From Acanthaster planci (lineage: Eukaryota > Echinodermata > Asteroidea > Valvatida > Acanthasteridae), in contig NW_019091666.1 of assembly GCF_001949145.1 (NCBI RefSeq), positions 124,449 to 147,401 of the forward strand: 22,953 bases of DNA. Reading direction: 5' to 3'. The notes below the pieces were generated by a model that saw only the letters and a program-made list of their open reading frames with translations, had not been told where the DNA came from and did not search any database. Below, one piece after another: positions 8,846 to 17,422 of the stretch; the stretch's first letter is position 1, and each line of letters starts with the position of its first letter. The position numbers and the translations under genes were made by a program.

Positions 8846-9823
8846 ATGGCAGAAGGATTAGATCCAGAGGAAATACCTCTCTTGGGAGATCAAAATCAAG
8901 AAATAAGCGAGCAAAGCGAACGCGACCAAGAATTTGACGACGATAACTTATTTCCCGATCAACCAGAAACGTCCTTTATAGAAGGTGAGGTGACGGGTGA
9001 TGCGTTAGAAAGAGGTGAAACGATGTTTATCAATTAACCCATAGTAATTGATTTTTACAAAGATAAAGGTCGATCAGATACACAAACGCCTGCTTTCGAG
9101 AATTTCAAATATATCACAAAAAGCCAAAGAGACCCAGTGAACAAATTAGAAGGTCTATATTACAAAAATGTACAGGGAGCAAGGAAGATATTACTTACAG
9201 ACGAACGAAACCCGAGAAAGTTTGTATCGCTAGACACAATAGCAAAACGCTATTAACTCGGGTTCTGGGATTACCAGAAAAGAAATAAACAAGCACAAAC
9301 AAAATTAAACGCCATCCAAACTGAAGACATTGAAATGCTTCCCCAAATATCAGACCAAGTTAGCGACATTGTGGCCTCGCTTACCGAAAACCAAACAGTG
9401 CAAACCGAGGGTTTAAATTATAGAGAGCTTTTAGGATTATACAAACTTTTGCAAACGATCAGAAGATAGATACGACTAAACCAAGCTAAAATTACAGAAA
9501 TTCAAGAAGAAATAAGTCGTCTTGAGACTCCTGTACGTGACTTGCAAGATCAACTCGAAGGACTACAAGCTCAAAGAGATATATTAAACGGTCAACTCAA
9601 AAGCCAAATATCGCAAATTAAAGATTTAATTAATTACGCTTACCGTCGGATAATATGCTAGGTGATAAGATTCGAACGATATTTAAAGAGCAAGTTGAAA
9701 GCTTTAGGCGCTTTGCCCAGAATCATCGGTGGCGTTTTGAGCTGGCTGTTCAACGTGGCGAGTAAAGCGGTTGGACGGACAGCAGATCACGTGCGCACTA
9801 TGTTTTTGCGGTGGGTTGTGTAG
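8846..9823 (+). pseudogene. Acidic/coiled-coil protein with four in-frame stops, probable structural protein
   Basis: One reading frame of 325 codons runs from ATG 8846 to TAG 9821-9823 with no frameshift but with stops at 9035-9037 (TAA), 9254-9256 (TAA), 9467-9469 (TAG) and 9659-9661 (TAG). The frame is protein-like throughout: an acidic N-terminus (DPEEIPLLGD onward), a middle part with LEGLYYKNVQGARKILLTDE and FWDYQKRNKQA, a long heptad-like coiled coil from about 9476 to 9640 (ITEIQEEISRLETPVRDLQ), and a C-terminal hydrophobic/basic end with IIGGVLSWLFNVASKAV. It is the last plus-strand gene, facing the minus-strand genes. A virion scaffold, fibre-like or internal structural protein is plausible but not shown. 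The stops could be mutations or, less likely, read through; neighbouring ORFs use the standard code. Confidence 0.6.
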
Positions 9824-9878
9824 TTTTGACTTTGTACAAAAAACGTAAATCCGTTTTATAAATAGGCAAAAAAAATTT

Positions 9879-9912
9879 AAACGTTTGTTTTCCACGTGAA
9901 AAACAAGCGTTT
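9879..9912. terminator. Hairpin in the convergent intergenic gap
   Basis: The arms aaacgtttgtttt (9879-9891) and aaaacaagcgttt (9900-9912) pair over 13 positions with one G-T wobble or mismatch, around an 8-base loop that contains the palindrome cacgtg. It lies between the end of the plus-strand gene block (9823) and the end of the minus-strand block (9945), where a bidirectional 3'-end signal would be expected. Hairpin-directed transcript ends are established for mimivirus-like viruses; applying that here is inference. Confidence 0.5.
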
Positions 9913-9944
9913 TTAATGCCTTTTACTTTTTCGTCTATTCCAAG

Positions 9945-10398
9945 TCAAAACTTTAAAAACATAAAACCTATTACCCCCACGGCAATGGCTCCGACGGTTA
10001 AAGACAATTTTTATTCGTTATGGATGTCTAACAGTTTTTTATCTGGTACCAGTTGCTTTGGTTGAGTGGGTAAAAGTTCTGGTTGCTTTGGTTTGCTCTG
10101 GTCCCAAATTTAAACTCGGTACGTAACCGGTCCTCAGGTCTTTAGTCGCGATTTGTAAATTATTTTTGTAACCGTCAAAAGTGCCGATGCGCAAGTCCAT
10201 GGCCGAAGGCACTGAATATAACCCTGGGGGTAACAACAGTTTAAAGGCGTTTTTTGCGTATTGCAACGAATCTTGAAATTGGTCAATCGACTGTTTGAGA
10301 TCGGGGCCTGAATTAATTAAAGATTCCTCGATCGTGATAAACTTTTCATGAAAACTCACACCCAGAATGGTGTTTAAAATAAAATTAAACCAATCCAC
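9945..10398 (-). pseudogene. Protein with C-terminal membrane anchor, frameshifted
   Basis: Reading on the minus strand from 10398, the frame starts with GTG where an ATG may have stood and encodes DWFNFILNTILG, then IDQFQDSLQYAKNAFKLLL and PPGLYSVPSAMDLRIGTFDG. Near 10090-10110 the protein-like frame shifts to one with a Pro/Gln/Lys linker (PKQPELLPTQPKQL), meets a TAA at 10011-10013 and continues as a clear membrane helix (VGAIAVGVIGFMFLKF) ending at the TGA at 9945-9947. The layout is a soluble domain, a flexible linker and a tail anchor of about 150 residues in all. It is the last minus-strand gene. No family recognised; a virion membrane or entry-related part is a guess only. Confidence 0.5.
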
Positions 10399-10429
10399 GT
10401 TATAAAAACCCGAGTGGAATAATTATATT

Positions 10430-10860
10430 TCACTTTTCACCACCTTGTACAAAATCCGTGGGTGTTTCTCTTTTGTGCAATTGATGCATCACCAGAGCGT
10501 TTGAACCAGTAGCCGTGACCAAAAGAAAAAAATTAACGCGTTTTCTGCCTCTTTGTCTGATCCCGAAGGTTTATTCGTAAACGTTCAGATTTGATTCTCA
10601 ATGTCATTTATTTTTTGACTAATTGAGACAATATATTCTTCTAAAGTACCCGCCTCGAATGTAGTCTCTTATTACGTCGTAAAACAGAACCAAAGTAGCC
10701 ATCTGCAATTCTGAAAATAGTACTATCAGTTCGAGTGTTTCTATAATATACGTGTTAATAACAGATATCGGTGAGTCAGCCTGTATTGATGGTCTAACTC
10801 CATTGGGAGCTCTTTTTGCGGGGATGCTCGCTCCACTCGCTTGAGTTTGCCATTTGATGA
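10430..10860 (-). pseudogene. Fragmented unknown protein
   Basis: Between the TFIIB-like gene and the tail-anchored gene the minus strand holds a protein-like frame with SPISVINTYIIETLELIVL and MATLVLFYDVIRDYIRGG (about 10630-10770), ending in a TAG at about 10618. A second stretch (IFFF, then ALVMHQLHKRETPTDFVQGG) ends at the TGA at 10430-10432. Between them are a TGA and a frame change. Whether these parts are one gene, and where it starts (the frame overlaps the 3' end of the TFIIB-like ORF), is uncertain. The first part is rich in helix-forming hydrophobic residues. No family recognised. Confidence 0.35.
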
Positions 10861-11221
10861 TAACATACCGCGATTAAAGCCGTCAACGGTCTTCCTCTGG
10901 ATATCTTACCATCTAAAATTCGATTTAACACATGTTCTATGCCGCCTGATTGGTCACTGGGTAACTCAATGTTAAGTTCTCTCAAAGTTTTCTCTGATTT
11001 TCTTGGTGGTGATTTTTTTCCAAACGTGATGATGGTAGTATCTATCTCCCATCGCTTCAGGGGTATATGAAGAAACCCACCAAAAATTACCCTACATTTT
11101 TTACAGACATATCTTTCGTCCATTTCAAGTATTTGGTGCTCGCACGTTTTTTCTGGTCGTGATGGCGGGTTGGCCATTCAGGTTCATAACCGAGTAGGTG
11201 GCAAATTTCTACGTATGTCAT
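10794..11221 (-). pseudogene. TFIIB-like protein: zinc ribbon plus first cyclin-type repeat
   Basis: TFIIB-type factors recruit RNA polymerase to promoters. The minus-strand ORF (11177-10794, 127 codons) has an N-terminal zinc ribbon, CEH at about 11144-11136 and CKKC after RYV (about 11106-11095), followed by a linker. A helical segment then reads IELPSDQSGGIEHVLNRIL and ISRGRPLTALIAVCYHQMA, which in position and character resembles the first cyclin repeat of TFIIB (its LP..., KGR...AIASACLYIACRQ segment). The protein ends early, before a second repeat. A better start is probably the ATG at 11221-11219, preceded by an ATATAAATAAAA leader and encoding MTYVEICHLLGYEP in another frame, so one frameshift near 11160 is likely. 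It sits downstream of the gene at 11328-12094. The zinc ribbon is seen directly; the TFIIB assignment is by pattern and needs a profile search. Confidence 0.48.
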
Positions 11222-11224
11222 TTT

Positions 11225-11233
11225 TATTTATAT
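11225..11233 (-). promoter_or_regulatory. TATA-like element before the TFIIB-like gene
   Basis: On the minus strand the sequence is atataaata followed by three As and then the ATG at 11221. It parallels the elements before 3386, 8092 and 8549. Confidence 0.4.
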
Positions 11234-11327
11234 GTTGTTTATTTAAGGAACGAATGACATAAAAACAACCCGGTTATTCCGAAGAATCGAGGTTCAATCG
11301 ACTTTTAATTATACGAGAAATTCAAAT

Positions 11328-12094
11328 TCACACCGTGGTCTCTAATTTCACGGGAGATTCAGATATGCTAAATGCTTGCAACGCCGACTGATTTGAAATT
11401 AGTCCGTCGTTTCCACTTTTCAACATTGCCGCTGTCATTCTATACCTAACGCTAGCGCTGCAAGACAGTGAACCGTGGGTACCGTAGTATACGTCTTATG
11501 GACAAATAAATGATTGCGCGTCGCATCTCTTATTGATAAATTTATCGATATTTGACGAGTCACTGGGTCTTTTTGGTGATCAAATAGGGAGGCACAGGGA
11601 TCTTTTTTAACGTACGTTTGGTTTTTAGCCGTATAAGATGGTTTAACTACATATTCGATCTTGTTCAATTCATCGATATCGCGACTGGCTTTGCAGGTGT
11701 TTATGGTATTAGACGGGAGATTAGACTCTTGAGATTCGATACACCTATAAACGGCCAAATTGATGTGATCGAGTATGTTTGTCGTCGGTTGTGGTATTTG
11801 ATAACAAACCGACCCACTAAATTTTCTGGCATTTTATCTCGAGTGCTGTATTTGTAAAGCAGGTTTATGCCGTAGCAGGGCTCTATCGTCATTATCAACA
11901 GGCGTTTATTTTGACCGTTGTGATGGTAAAAAAATGGGCGAACTGCATTGACTCACGTGGGTGCCTTTTTTAAACACAGGTTTTAAAATGATTAATTTGC
12001 TCAGGTCAAAAGGACCACAGGTGACGTTGGGGTCACAGTTGTCGGTATTGAGACGCTCGTGGTTGTCTGAAACGATATATACTTGGGTTGACAT
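11328..12094 (-). pseudogene. Conserved protein of unknown function, three or more frameshifts
   Basis: The minus strand reads as one protein of about 255 codons spread over several frames. It begins at ATG 12094 with MSTQVYIVSDNHERLN and LSKLIILKPVFKKG. After a frame change in a T run near 11930 it continues with NGQNKRLLIMTIEPCYGINLL and KYSTRDKMPENLVG. After another near 11815 it carries LDHINLAVYRCIESQ and IEYVVKPSYTAKNQTYVKK. After a third near 11460-11490 it shows YYGTHGSLSCSASVRYRM and ends at TGA 11328-11330. The mixed beta-strand pattern and the lysine-aromatic spacing are reminiscent of single-stranded-DNA-binding proteins of DNA viruses, but this is a weak impression, not an assignment. 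It is the outermost gene at the right end, the mirror of the gene at 3386. Confidence 0.5.
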
Positions 12095-12174
12095 GGTTAT
12101 GATTTTCCGGCTTTGGTATAGATTTTTTTCATTTTTATTCGGCTGCGTCTATTAACTCACGAGTTCACTTACGC

Positions 12175-12424
12175 CACGAGTTCAGGCCGGGCAAGTCAAG
12201 ACATGTAGCAATCGGGAAAGCGAAGGAATCCCCCTTTTTTGAGAGTCACGGGGTTAAAGGTCTAGGTTGTTTATGCGAGGTCTATGTAGGCCGGCGCACG
12301 TCGCAAGTTGTTGACAAAAAAAGTGCGCCGGGGTGGAAAGGTCAAGGTGAGTGAAGTGGGAAGTCCCGGCGCGGGTGGTGGAAAGAGGGTGAAAGGGAAT
12401 GTCAAGGGGAGGTGGTCTGGAACT
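12175..12424 (-). repeat. Right terminal inverted repeat (degenerate)
   Basis: Its reverse complement begins agttccag..cacctcccctt and contains cttcactcaccttgacctt, gctttccc, gctaca, gacttgcccg and cctgaactcgtgg, matching the left repeat in the same order. It is about 30 bases longer than the left copy because of an extra segment around 12255-12320. Its outer end is 64 bases before the C1q start codon. Confidence 0.8.
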
Positions 12425-12454
12425 TCCTATCCCTGCTACTTCTCTCTGTCTTTG

Positions 12455-12488
12455 TTTAGGTTTTTCAAATTCAACCTTTGTTTTACAG
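12455..12488 (+). promoter_or_regulatory. Probable 3' splice acceptor before the C1q start codon
   Basis: A pyrimidine-rich stretch ends in tttgttttacag directly before the ATG at 12489, a good match to an animal intron acceptor. If used, the start codon is the first codon of a downstream exon and the 5' non-coding exon lies upstream, with the viral element sitting in or near the intron. No cDNA evidence is available here. Confidence 0.5.
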
Positions 12489-13316
12489 ATGGAACTCTGT
12501 TTTTCGATCACACTATCGATTGCCGTCCTTCTTGGTAACTCTGTCCATCTTGAAGCTGCAATCATTGGTTCAGCTCCTGCGGACAGTGATGGTTCTTTGT
12601 CTCGGGCGTGTCCAATGTGCTGCCAGGGACCTGCTGGAACACCTGGAATTCCGGGCCTACCAGGAAATCAGGGTCAGTATGGACCAGCAGGGGCAAAGGG
12701 CGATGCTGGGGTCAAGGGTCAGAAGGGTGAGAGTGGCCCAGTTGGCGATGTTGGAAATCCTGGCAAAAAAGGGGACAATGGAATGGGTCTGCCTGGTAAG
12801 GTAGGTCCCAGAGGTCCACCTGGCTCAGTTGGAGCCGTTGGGGAAGTGGGGGTCAAAGGTCAAAAGGGCCAACCAGGGGATACTGCGGATATATCACTTC
12901 ATCAGGTGGCATTTACCGTGACACGGACAAGTCACTCTGATCCTTTTACTAGCCACAACACCCGTTTGCCCTTCGACCAGATCGAGACGCTTGTGTCGGG
13001 TACCAGCTTCGATCTTGCAACGGGTACTTTCACATGTAATGTGCCAGGAACCTACGTGTTCACGTTTTCTGTGTGCAAATATAACCACAGCGGTAACCTT
13101 TGGGTTCATCTTCGGAAAAACGAATACTTTGTTGTCACTGGCTTTAGCAGTGTTTCAAGTGTTAATGTGCAGGTGTCCGGAAGTGCAGTGCTGATTCTGC
13201 ATCAAGGGGACTCAGTGTATTTGACCATGTCCGGTAGGACAAATAGCTATACTAGGGAACACACTGCTTCATTCAGCGGCTTTCTCCTTTACACGCAACT
13301 GAACCAACAAGGATGA
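12489..13316 (+). CDS. Secreted collagen-like C1q-domain protein
   Basis: The frame encodes 275 residues. Residues 1-23 are a signal peptide with a hydrophobic core (SITLSIAVLLG). A short cysteine-containing segment (CPMCC, residues 41-45) likely forms interchain bonds. Residues 47-132 are a collagen helix of about 29 Gly-X-Y triplets, with one short interruption (GMG) and KGQKG/KGDAG-type charged triplets. Residues 134-275 form a C1q globular head with the family landmarks VAFTVTRT, LPFDQI, FDLATGTFTCNVPGTYVFTF, GSAVLILHQGDSVYL and the terminal FSGFLLYTQL. Such proteins form trimers and serve as lectin-like pattern-recognition molecules in molluscs and lancelets. The frame is open 30 codons further upstream into the viral repeat, but the ATG at 12489 is preferred because it follows a splice acceptor and starts the signal peptide. 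The gene is intact, in contrast to the neighbouring element. Confidence 0.95.
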   Translation: MELCFSITLSIAVLLGNSVHLEAAIIGSAPADSDGSLSRACPMCCQGPAGTPGIPGLPGNQGQYGPAGAKGDAGVKGQKGESGPVGDVGNPGKKGDNGMGLPGKVGPRGPPGSVGAVGEVGVKGQKGQPGDTADISLHQVAFTVTRTSHSDPFTSHNTRLPFDQIETLVSGTSFDLATGTFTCNVPGTYVFTFSVCKYNHSGNLWVHLRKNEYFVVTGFSSVSSVNVQVSGSAVLILHQGDSVYLTMSGRTNSYTREHTASFSGFLLYTQLNQQG

Positions 13317-13498
13317 AATATTCACAATCATGTGTTTGAAGTTGTTGTTACAATTTCGATTTTATTGCACACAGCGCTCACCCCCTCAAATTTCGATGAT
13401 TTTGCCTCTCTCACAGAATTTTAACCCTTAGTCGATTGCACCAAATCTAATTGCTACTTGTCCTGATTTTTCATTAGTTTTTGTACCAAGTTTAGAAA

Positions 13499-13504
13499 AT
13501 TAAA
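13499..13504 (+). promoter_or_regulatory. Possible polyadenylation signal of the C1q gene
   Basis: An ATTAAA hexamer, the commonest variant of AATAAA, lies 183 bases after the C1q stop codon, with GT-rich sequence downstream (tttgtgtgag). No AATAAA was noticed between the stop codon and this site. The hexamer is frequent by chance in AT-rich DNA. Confidence 0.3.
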
Positions 13505-16500
13505 ATGGCGTTTGTGTGAGTCGGAAACAGTCCTGGAGTGTCGGTATCCTTTCCTGCCCAGTTATTTTCTGTGTTTACAGATACTCACGTTCCTCTCAAT
13601 GCACTTGCCACCCTTGTTGTTTGTGTTTAAACTGTTTAAAGTAAATCTCCGTACCAAATCCAATTCTTTTGGGTGGGGCTAGACCCTTTTCAAGTGATAT
13701 TGCCTTTCATTGTGCTACTTCGAGTCCTATATTCCACCTTTGCTTTTATTTTTACGGTGTTTGTTTGGGGAGCTCTAGCCAAAACCAGGGGACCAGAGAA
13801 CTCCTCTCCCCTGTATCCTAACACAGCAACGAACTATGCAATCATCAAAGAGACATAAAAATGCATCATGACGCCGAACAGTTGTTCATTAAGGTCTGCA
13901 CTGTACGATTTAATATCAAATAATACATGTAATGCTGTGCCCGAAAACACAATGCGACATCCTGAAAGCAATGAAATATAATTTCAGAAATATAATTAGA
14001 GAAGTTTGGAAAGTTGTTTTGGTAGATGAGGAACGGTGTCGATGTTTTAGAAACATAAATCAAGCCAATATTCATTTGGAATTGGTAACCAATAAGGCTG
14101 AGGTCAAAATAATGAATTTGATTTGTTTCTCTTCTTTGACCTTTCTTTCCTCTTTCTGACAATCTTTTACTGTTGAAATTAATACGTATTATCAGTTTAC
14201 ACTCAAATGTCGTGAAATCTACTTAATTTGTGAAGTCAGTCTTATTGCCCAAAATTTACATCGAATGATCCCTGATCACAATAATTTCTAGTTTATGCTG
14301 GGCAGTTGAATACATTTTCTGTCAGCGTTTATCCTTTAAAGAGCAATGCCAAGGCCTGAGATATGTTGTTTAAATAAGAATTTCAAAATTAGCTGAAGAC
14401 AAATAATAGTGGATGGCAATTATGTTCACCTGTGAGGCGGATCACGGTTTGCCCAAAATCAACCTGAGCCCCCGATCTAGGAATCAAAAGCCTAAGCCCC
14501 AATCTGCTATCAGGCGCACAATTAATTAAAAAAAAGGTCGAGGCCTAAACGCACAGCTAGTATCCTCAGCTGTTTCCAAAACGATATACGGTTGTGCACG
14601 TTCGAAACATTTTCTTCGTTGAACCTGGCCCTTTGTTGATGCACTAAACAACTAAAACGTTTAGAAAAGAAGAGGGCTTTTTGTCAAAGAATGCATAAAA
14701 TTAAGAGACGTTACATGAATATTCACAGTTACTTCTCTGTTTATGGTTGTCAATTTGACAATGTGAACACTTCCTGTTGTGTGAGCGGCTTACTGAAGAG
14801 GTTCGGCACACTATTCATTTCGTACGCTTTGTGATCGAATTTAAGGTAATTCTTATGGGCCTCAAACTAAAGAAAATTAGTTTTCCCGAGGAAATACCAA
14901 GTCTCAGGGTGAGGAATGTTCATTTGGCTCTTCATCACCCTTGAAAGTGTGTTGACAAACCTATTTTTTCGCTCTGTGCGATACAAATCATGCACACTAC
15001 GCCATGAACAAATGTACTACACGCTCTGGCAATTAACACTTGCAGATTAGCCAACAGTATTGTTACACGACTGCTCTTGCATATTTCAGTCAATCAAAAA
15101 TAAACAGATATTTTTAAACACGATACCATAATAGTAGGCTTGACAATTAAAGAAAACAGCAAAGAAATGTCAACGTGAACAAGATGCTTGCAAAAATATT
15201 TACCATTGTGGGCATATTTATGCACTTACTAAATATTTAACTTAAGACATTTTTTCATAGTTTCAGAGAAGAACAAAAATTGATTTCTGTAATTAAACAC
15301 AAATATGTCAAATGCTGGGTATTTTTTTTTCATCGTATTGTGTGTTATTGTCCTGCACTCTACGATTGATGCTGGTCTGTTTGGAACAATTTTCTTTGAT
15401 AGTTATCAATACTTAGAGGGTAATATTAGGTCATTACGTTTACTCCCTTAAAAGCTGCAATCTAAAATCACGTATGGCCGCGCTGCACAGGTCGGGGGAA
15501 ACACCGTAACGGAATGCAGGAAGTAATTATTCCAGTGTGTTTTTTCCTCTTTTGTGAGGTTTGTCATCACGAAAATACATCACTGGAAGAGATATTAACC
15601 TGTTCTTTTACATGACGTGGAGCTTGAGCATATATGAAAGCGTACTTCAACCATGAATTTCGTCCTGAAAAAAGCCCTTAACAGTGATTGACAAAACTCT
15701 AGTTGTATCGGAGTTCACGTTTCGTGCCTATCATACCAATATTTGTCTGTCTCAGAGATCCATTATACATTATGTAAACTCTACGAAAGAACTTCCGGAA
15801 AAGTAACCGCCCTAAATGCGAATATGGAAATGTCCCAGACTTCTGAGATCCTTTTTCGCAGGATCATTACTAATAGATCTTGTATTTTGTTTGTTTCACA
15901 ACGGCCGAAACAGCAGTTTGAATTTTTTAAGGTGAGACAGAAACATCTTCCAGTTGCTCGCCTTTGCGGCATTTATAACAATAGGCATTTGTAATAGACT
16001 GCTTGGTTGTTCATCGAGAAACATTGGGGTCACTCGGACAAAAATATTGATGCAATAAACCGTTTTAAATGTTAGTGCACCAGTTATGGCGGCTTTTGGT
16101 AGATGGAAGCTGAAAGTTGTTAGGAAGCGCGTATTGTCCTTAAGTCCCTCCTTGCATCATATTAATCCTCCCCATCCATTTTTGACTCGACTCAAATCAT
16201 TTCAGAGACTTGTAATATGAGATTAAGGGTCCCACTTGAGACTTAATCTTTTTTCCACTAAATTTCTCAATTTTAGAAGTTTTCCCTGACCAGTGAGTCA
16301 CTGTATACGACGGGTCAGAATCTCAACTAAACAAAACAATCAGTTCTATGAAGCTGGATTTTTTTCTCCGACTTTCATTAGTTATACTTGATACTTCTGC
16401 ACAAAGTGATCTATACGTGTTTTACATGCACAAAACCGATCCAGCCACGAACCGTTTACAGTACACTGCGGCTTGTTATACATGGAATACGTACACGTGT

Positions 16501-17386
16501 ATGTACAAGTGCATGGAAATTCTCAAATGTTGGAGCCGGTGTTTATGTTTATGTGGTGTATACATGTATAATACATGAAAAACTGGGGATATATACCGTG
16601 AATTTCAACATTTTCCTTGCAATTTTGTAATGACAGATAGACCTCCGTTTCAATAGTTAACTTCACGTTAACTTACTATACTTTTGAGATCGTCTTTCGT
16701 TCCCGAGTCACTGAATTTTTACTCTCCCAAGGCCGTAAGATTTTGCGGGATGAATGGAATTGGTGCCGAGTTATGTCAATATGCAAACACATCTGGTCGG
16801 GAAGAGAAAAAATCTAGCCCAAAACCGTCACCAAATCTAAGACATTCACATCTTTCTTCACCACAGCCGACTTTTTAAAACTTCACAAAAACTGAATTCT
16901 TTGTTTCGAGTCTTCAAAACTCACATCACAACGTAAACAAGCTACCGCTTACAAAAAGAGCTTTTCAGAAAAATCTCTGATACTATTTTTCAATTTAATT
17001 TTCACAAAACACATTTGCGAGCTAGAGTGCCCATGGCACTTTCGAGGAATCATTGGTGTTATTACCATAAGTTATTATTAATGATACATACGCTTGAAGT
17101 TTACAATTGACAGTAAGGCCAGGAGACATAAACGGTCAATTAATATTTAGACTGTCACCACTGTACATGTCTCGTCCGTTCTCCTCTCTGTCCGCATTGG
17201 CCAATACCACACTGCTGTAATGATATGACAAGAACGCGACTCCTCTTTAAATCACTTTCACCGTGGGTAAAATGGATATCACTTCCCCCCAAAGGTATCC
17301 TTAGGAGGGAGTCTTGTGGAGTTTTTGCAAACAATTGCAATTGCATAATTCCCTACTTGATAAAGATATTGACTGAAAGGCAAAAT

Positions 17387-17422
17387 GCTAGGAAAAGTAG
17401 AGTTGCTAGGAAAAGTAGAGTT
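17387..17422. repeat. Perfect 18-bp tandem duplication
   Basis: The unit gctaggaaaagtagagtt occurs twice back to back (17387-17404 and 17405-17422) without mismatch. It is a small local duplication of no evident function. Confidence 0.9.

Larger units (their letters stand above)
3039..12424. mobile_element. Maverick/Polinton-like (adintovirus-like) endogenous viral element, decayed
   Basis: The unit of about 9.4 kb is framed by degenerate inverted repeats at 3039-3254 and 12175-12424, and carries a protein-primed PolB, an A32-type packaging ATPase and a set of small membrane and coiled-coil proteins. PolB plus packaging ATPase inside long inverted repeats is the signature of Mavericks/Polintons. 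Genes read inward from both ends (plus strand to about 9823, minus strand from about 12094 to 9945). The usual retroviral-type integrase, adenain-like protease and double-jelly-roll capsid gene were not found, PolB lacks its C-terminal half, and many genes have stops or frameshifts. It is therefore an inactive, internally deleted copy; family members are commonly 15-20 kb. The six bases outside each proposed end (taggac on the left, tcctat on the right) are not a direct repeat, so the exact ends or target duplication remain unproven. Confidence 0.85.

Noticed and set aside
8846-9823. Alternative genetic code explaining the TAA/TAG codons
   Set aside because: The intact ORFs at 3386 and 8549 end in TAA at sensible places, and PolB shows frameshifts as well, so mutation is simpler.
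9701-9900. Minus-strand ORF 9895-9704
   Set aside because: It overlaps the end of the coiled-coil gene and the hairpin region, and shows no protein-like pattern.
12399-12488. N-terminal extension of the C1q ORF by 30 codons into the viral repeat
   Set aside because: The extension would hide the signal peptide, and a strong splice acceptor sits directly before the internal ATG.
16650-16680. Small inverted repeat gttaac-ttcac-gttaac
   Set aside because: Six to seven base arms are expected by chance and nothing around it suggests a site.
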